From contig JAHLKG010000008.1 of the NCBI GenBank assembly GCA_025526995.1, positions 682,001 through 746,000 of the forward strand: a stretch of 64,000 bases of DNA, given 5' to 3'. Of this stretch, positions 62,594 to 64,000 are shown piece after piece. The notes beneath the pieces are model-generated. The model was not told the origin of the DNA. It did not search any database and saw only the letters and a list, made by a program, of their open reading frames with translations. Position 1 is the stretch's first letter. Every line of letters begins with the position of its first letter. Position numbers and translations under genes: made by a program. This stretch comes from Powellomyces hirtus (Eukaryota; Chytridiomycota; Chytridiomycetes; Spizellomycetales; Powellomycetaceae).

Positions 62594-64000
62594 CTACATG
62601 GAAGCCATAGGGGCAGTCGCAGTCAGCAGATGCTCCAATCCCCACGCCTCCAACTCTTCCATTGCAGCCTCCCAACCAACACGTCCATAAAAGTACTCCC
62701 ACAACTGCTTCTCATACGGCCCATACAGCACCTGCTTAAGCGGCGGCATATGAAACGGCGGCAACAGAATATTCGGGTGCATGATGCTGTCCAGATACGT
62801 CCTGTACAAATACTTTTGCGCGAGCAACGGGTTCGGACGGGGTGGAAGACGGTGTCCCGACGACCCGGACGAAGCCGCTGCGACTGCTGCGACCGCGGCC
62901 GCGTGCATGACTTGCGCTGTTTGCTGCTGTTGCTGTGTCGGTGTTGATGGCGTTTGCGGAGTGGTGGGGTTGTCAGTCGATGGCGCTGTTTTGGACGCGG
63001 GTTTTGTTTTCCGCGGTGGTCGCAGTCCCCATGTCTGCTGCGGCATCGCGAACTCTGGTAACGGAGCTGTGGATCCCACACCGTTGTTGGCGCCGGGTGG
63101 GGAAGTTGGCGGGAGCAAAATCGCGGGGATCGAGATGTGGTCGCCCGGTGTCGTGACGCTGGAGCGTTGGCTTTGAGGGGGCGAGATTCTGCGGGATGCG
63201 CCGGCGGCGGTGAGGAGGCTTAGAGGGTCGTTGACGAGATCGGATGATGTGGATGCGGAAGCTGCCATTCGTAGCATCTGGGCGGCTGCGGCTGACGCCA
63301 ACTCGTTCTCGCTCTCGCTTTCCGAGACCTCTTCCACGGCAGAGAAGCGGGGTGGTGGGTCTGCGGCTGCGGGATCGTCTTTTTCGATGGGTGGCAGCGT
63401 GTTGCTGGTTGCCGCGCTGGTACTGCCCACTTTCTTCTTGTATTGCTTTTTTTCTTTCATTGTCGTTGGCGCGGTCGCCGTCGCGCTTGCTGGCGCTACA
63501 TCAACGGTACCTCCCAGGGCACTAGGGGCAGGACCAGCACCCGGAGCAGCCGGAAGCTGATGTTGCTGAAGAGATTCCGCTTCCGAACTCGACGCCCTCG
63601 CCATCGAAACCTCTTCTTCCCGCACCGCCGCCGCCGCACTTGCCTTCTTCAACGCTTTCACCGCCGCCCGTTTCTCCTCCAACGTCGATTTCGCACCTCC
63701 ACTCTCACTGCTACCACTCCCCGCACTCTTGATTGTGGTGCCCCGAATCGACGTTCGACGCTCATGTCCAACCCGCTCCGGTCGTTTACTCTTCAGATCC
63801 GCAGCCCCTCCACCTCCTCCTCCTCCTCGCTGCTGAGATTTGTTTCTCGGCCCTTTTTTCCCGTCCCCGCCGTCTTTGTGGAGATGCTCTTTCCCACCCG
63901 CGGCGGCAATATGGGCTCTGGACACCTCGCTCAACCCCACGAATTCATACGTGGTGCCGGATAACAACGCAATCAGCTGCTTTGTGCGTTCGTAGTCGAC
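62594..64000 (-). CDS. Unrecognised low-complexity protein, N-terminus outside window
   Basis: Open from the right window edge to TAG at 62594-62596, about 468 residues with the N-terminus missing. At the edge it reads VDYERTKQLIALLSGTTYEFVG then LSEVSRAHIAAAGGKEH. The middle is disordered: poly-Gly, Lys/Arg-rich, Ala/Ser/Pro/Thr-rich, a Gln run (TQQQQQT) and Ala runs. The last 85 residues are ordered and aromatic: QKYLYRTYLDSIMHPNILLP, FHMPPLKQVLYGPYEKQLWE, YFYGRVGWEAAMEELEAWG. The disordered, Gln/Ala-rich composition with a basic KR patch suits a nuclear regulator, but no domain is recognised. The long frame with strong third-position C/G preference supports coding. Confidence 0.65.
   Translation of the reverse strand, partial: VDYERTKQLIALLSGTTYEFVGLSEVSRAHIAAAGGKEHLHKDGGDGKKGPRNKSQQRGGGGGGGAADLKSKRPERVGHERRTSIRGTTIKSAGSGSSESGGAKSTLEEKRAAVKALKKASAAAAVREEEVSMARASSSEAESLQQHQLPAAPGAGPAPSALGGTVDVAPASATATAPTTMKEKKQYKKKVGSTSAATSNTLPPIEKDDPAAADPPPRFSAVEEVSESESENELASAAAAQMLRMAASASTSSDLVNDPLSLLTAAGASRRISPPQSQRSSVTTPGDHISIPAILLPPTSPPGANNGVGSTAPLPEFAMPQQTWGLRPPRKTKPASKTAPSTDNPTTPQTPSTPTQQQQQTAQVMHAAAVAAVAAASSGSSGHRLPPRPNPLLAQKYLYRTYLDSIMHPNILLPPFHMPPLKQVLYGPYEKQLWEYFYGRVGWEAAMEELEAWGLEHLLTATAPMASM

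Overview
The window looks like nuclear DNA of an early-diverging fungus, plausibly a chytrid. The support is a chitin synthase / chitin deacetylase pair, a group X-like hybrid histidine kinase, an augmin-like subunit, and many short GT-AG introns (mostly 55-100 bp). The lineage is inferred from gene content only.

Left part (1-17476): a nest of LTR retrotransposons. A Ty3/gypsy chromovirus, whose 5' part lies left of the window, occupies 5389-7994 and 13960-17476. It is split by two Ty1/copia elements of one family in opposite orientations. One is on the minus strand (1-5388, 3' end outside the window, 5' LTR 5128-5388). The other is on the plus strand (7995-13959), complete, with nearly identical LTRs and a 5-bp target duplication ACGGC inside the gypsy integrase gene. 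The copia elements carry a chromodomain-like segment between integrase and reverse transcriptase, a half-tRNA-iMet primer site that contains the gag start codon, and an antisense ORF between pol and the 3' LTR. The gypsy element also has an antisense gene between pol and its 3' LTR, with three well-formed introns and a Cys/His-rich product. All pol copies here are broken.

17477-18883 has no recognised gene. From 18884 rightwards lies ordinary, fairly dense gene space: UTP15 (-), TOP2 (+), TIM10 (+), an intronless HAUS3-like augmin subunit (-), RIO1 (+), a 17-exon hybrid histidine kinase (+), SAP30-like (-), ALG10 (-), a tyrosine phosphatase (+), a divergent histone H4 variant (-), a chitin synthase (-), a chitin deacetylase (+), a GBP/GB1-like GTPase (+), about 2.3 kb without an assigned gene, and an unrecognised low-complexity protein (-) running off the right edge. 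Exon models were built by hand from splice-site consensus and reading-frame closure; each spliced host model closes to a whole number of codons.

Functional links: UTP15 and RIO1 both serve small-subunit ribosome biogenesis. TOP2, SAP30 and the H4 variant concern chromatin. Chitin synthase and chitin deacetylase form a divergent wall-building pair. UTP15/TOP2 and ALG10/tyrosine phosphatase are also divergent pairs with roughly 300 bp between start codons.

The most unusual items are the antisense genes inside both retrotransposon types, the copia chromodomain, and the H4 variant with an extended, altered N-terminal tail.
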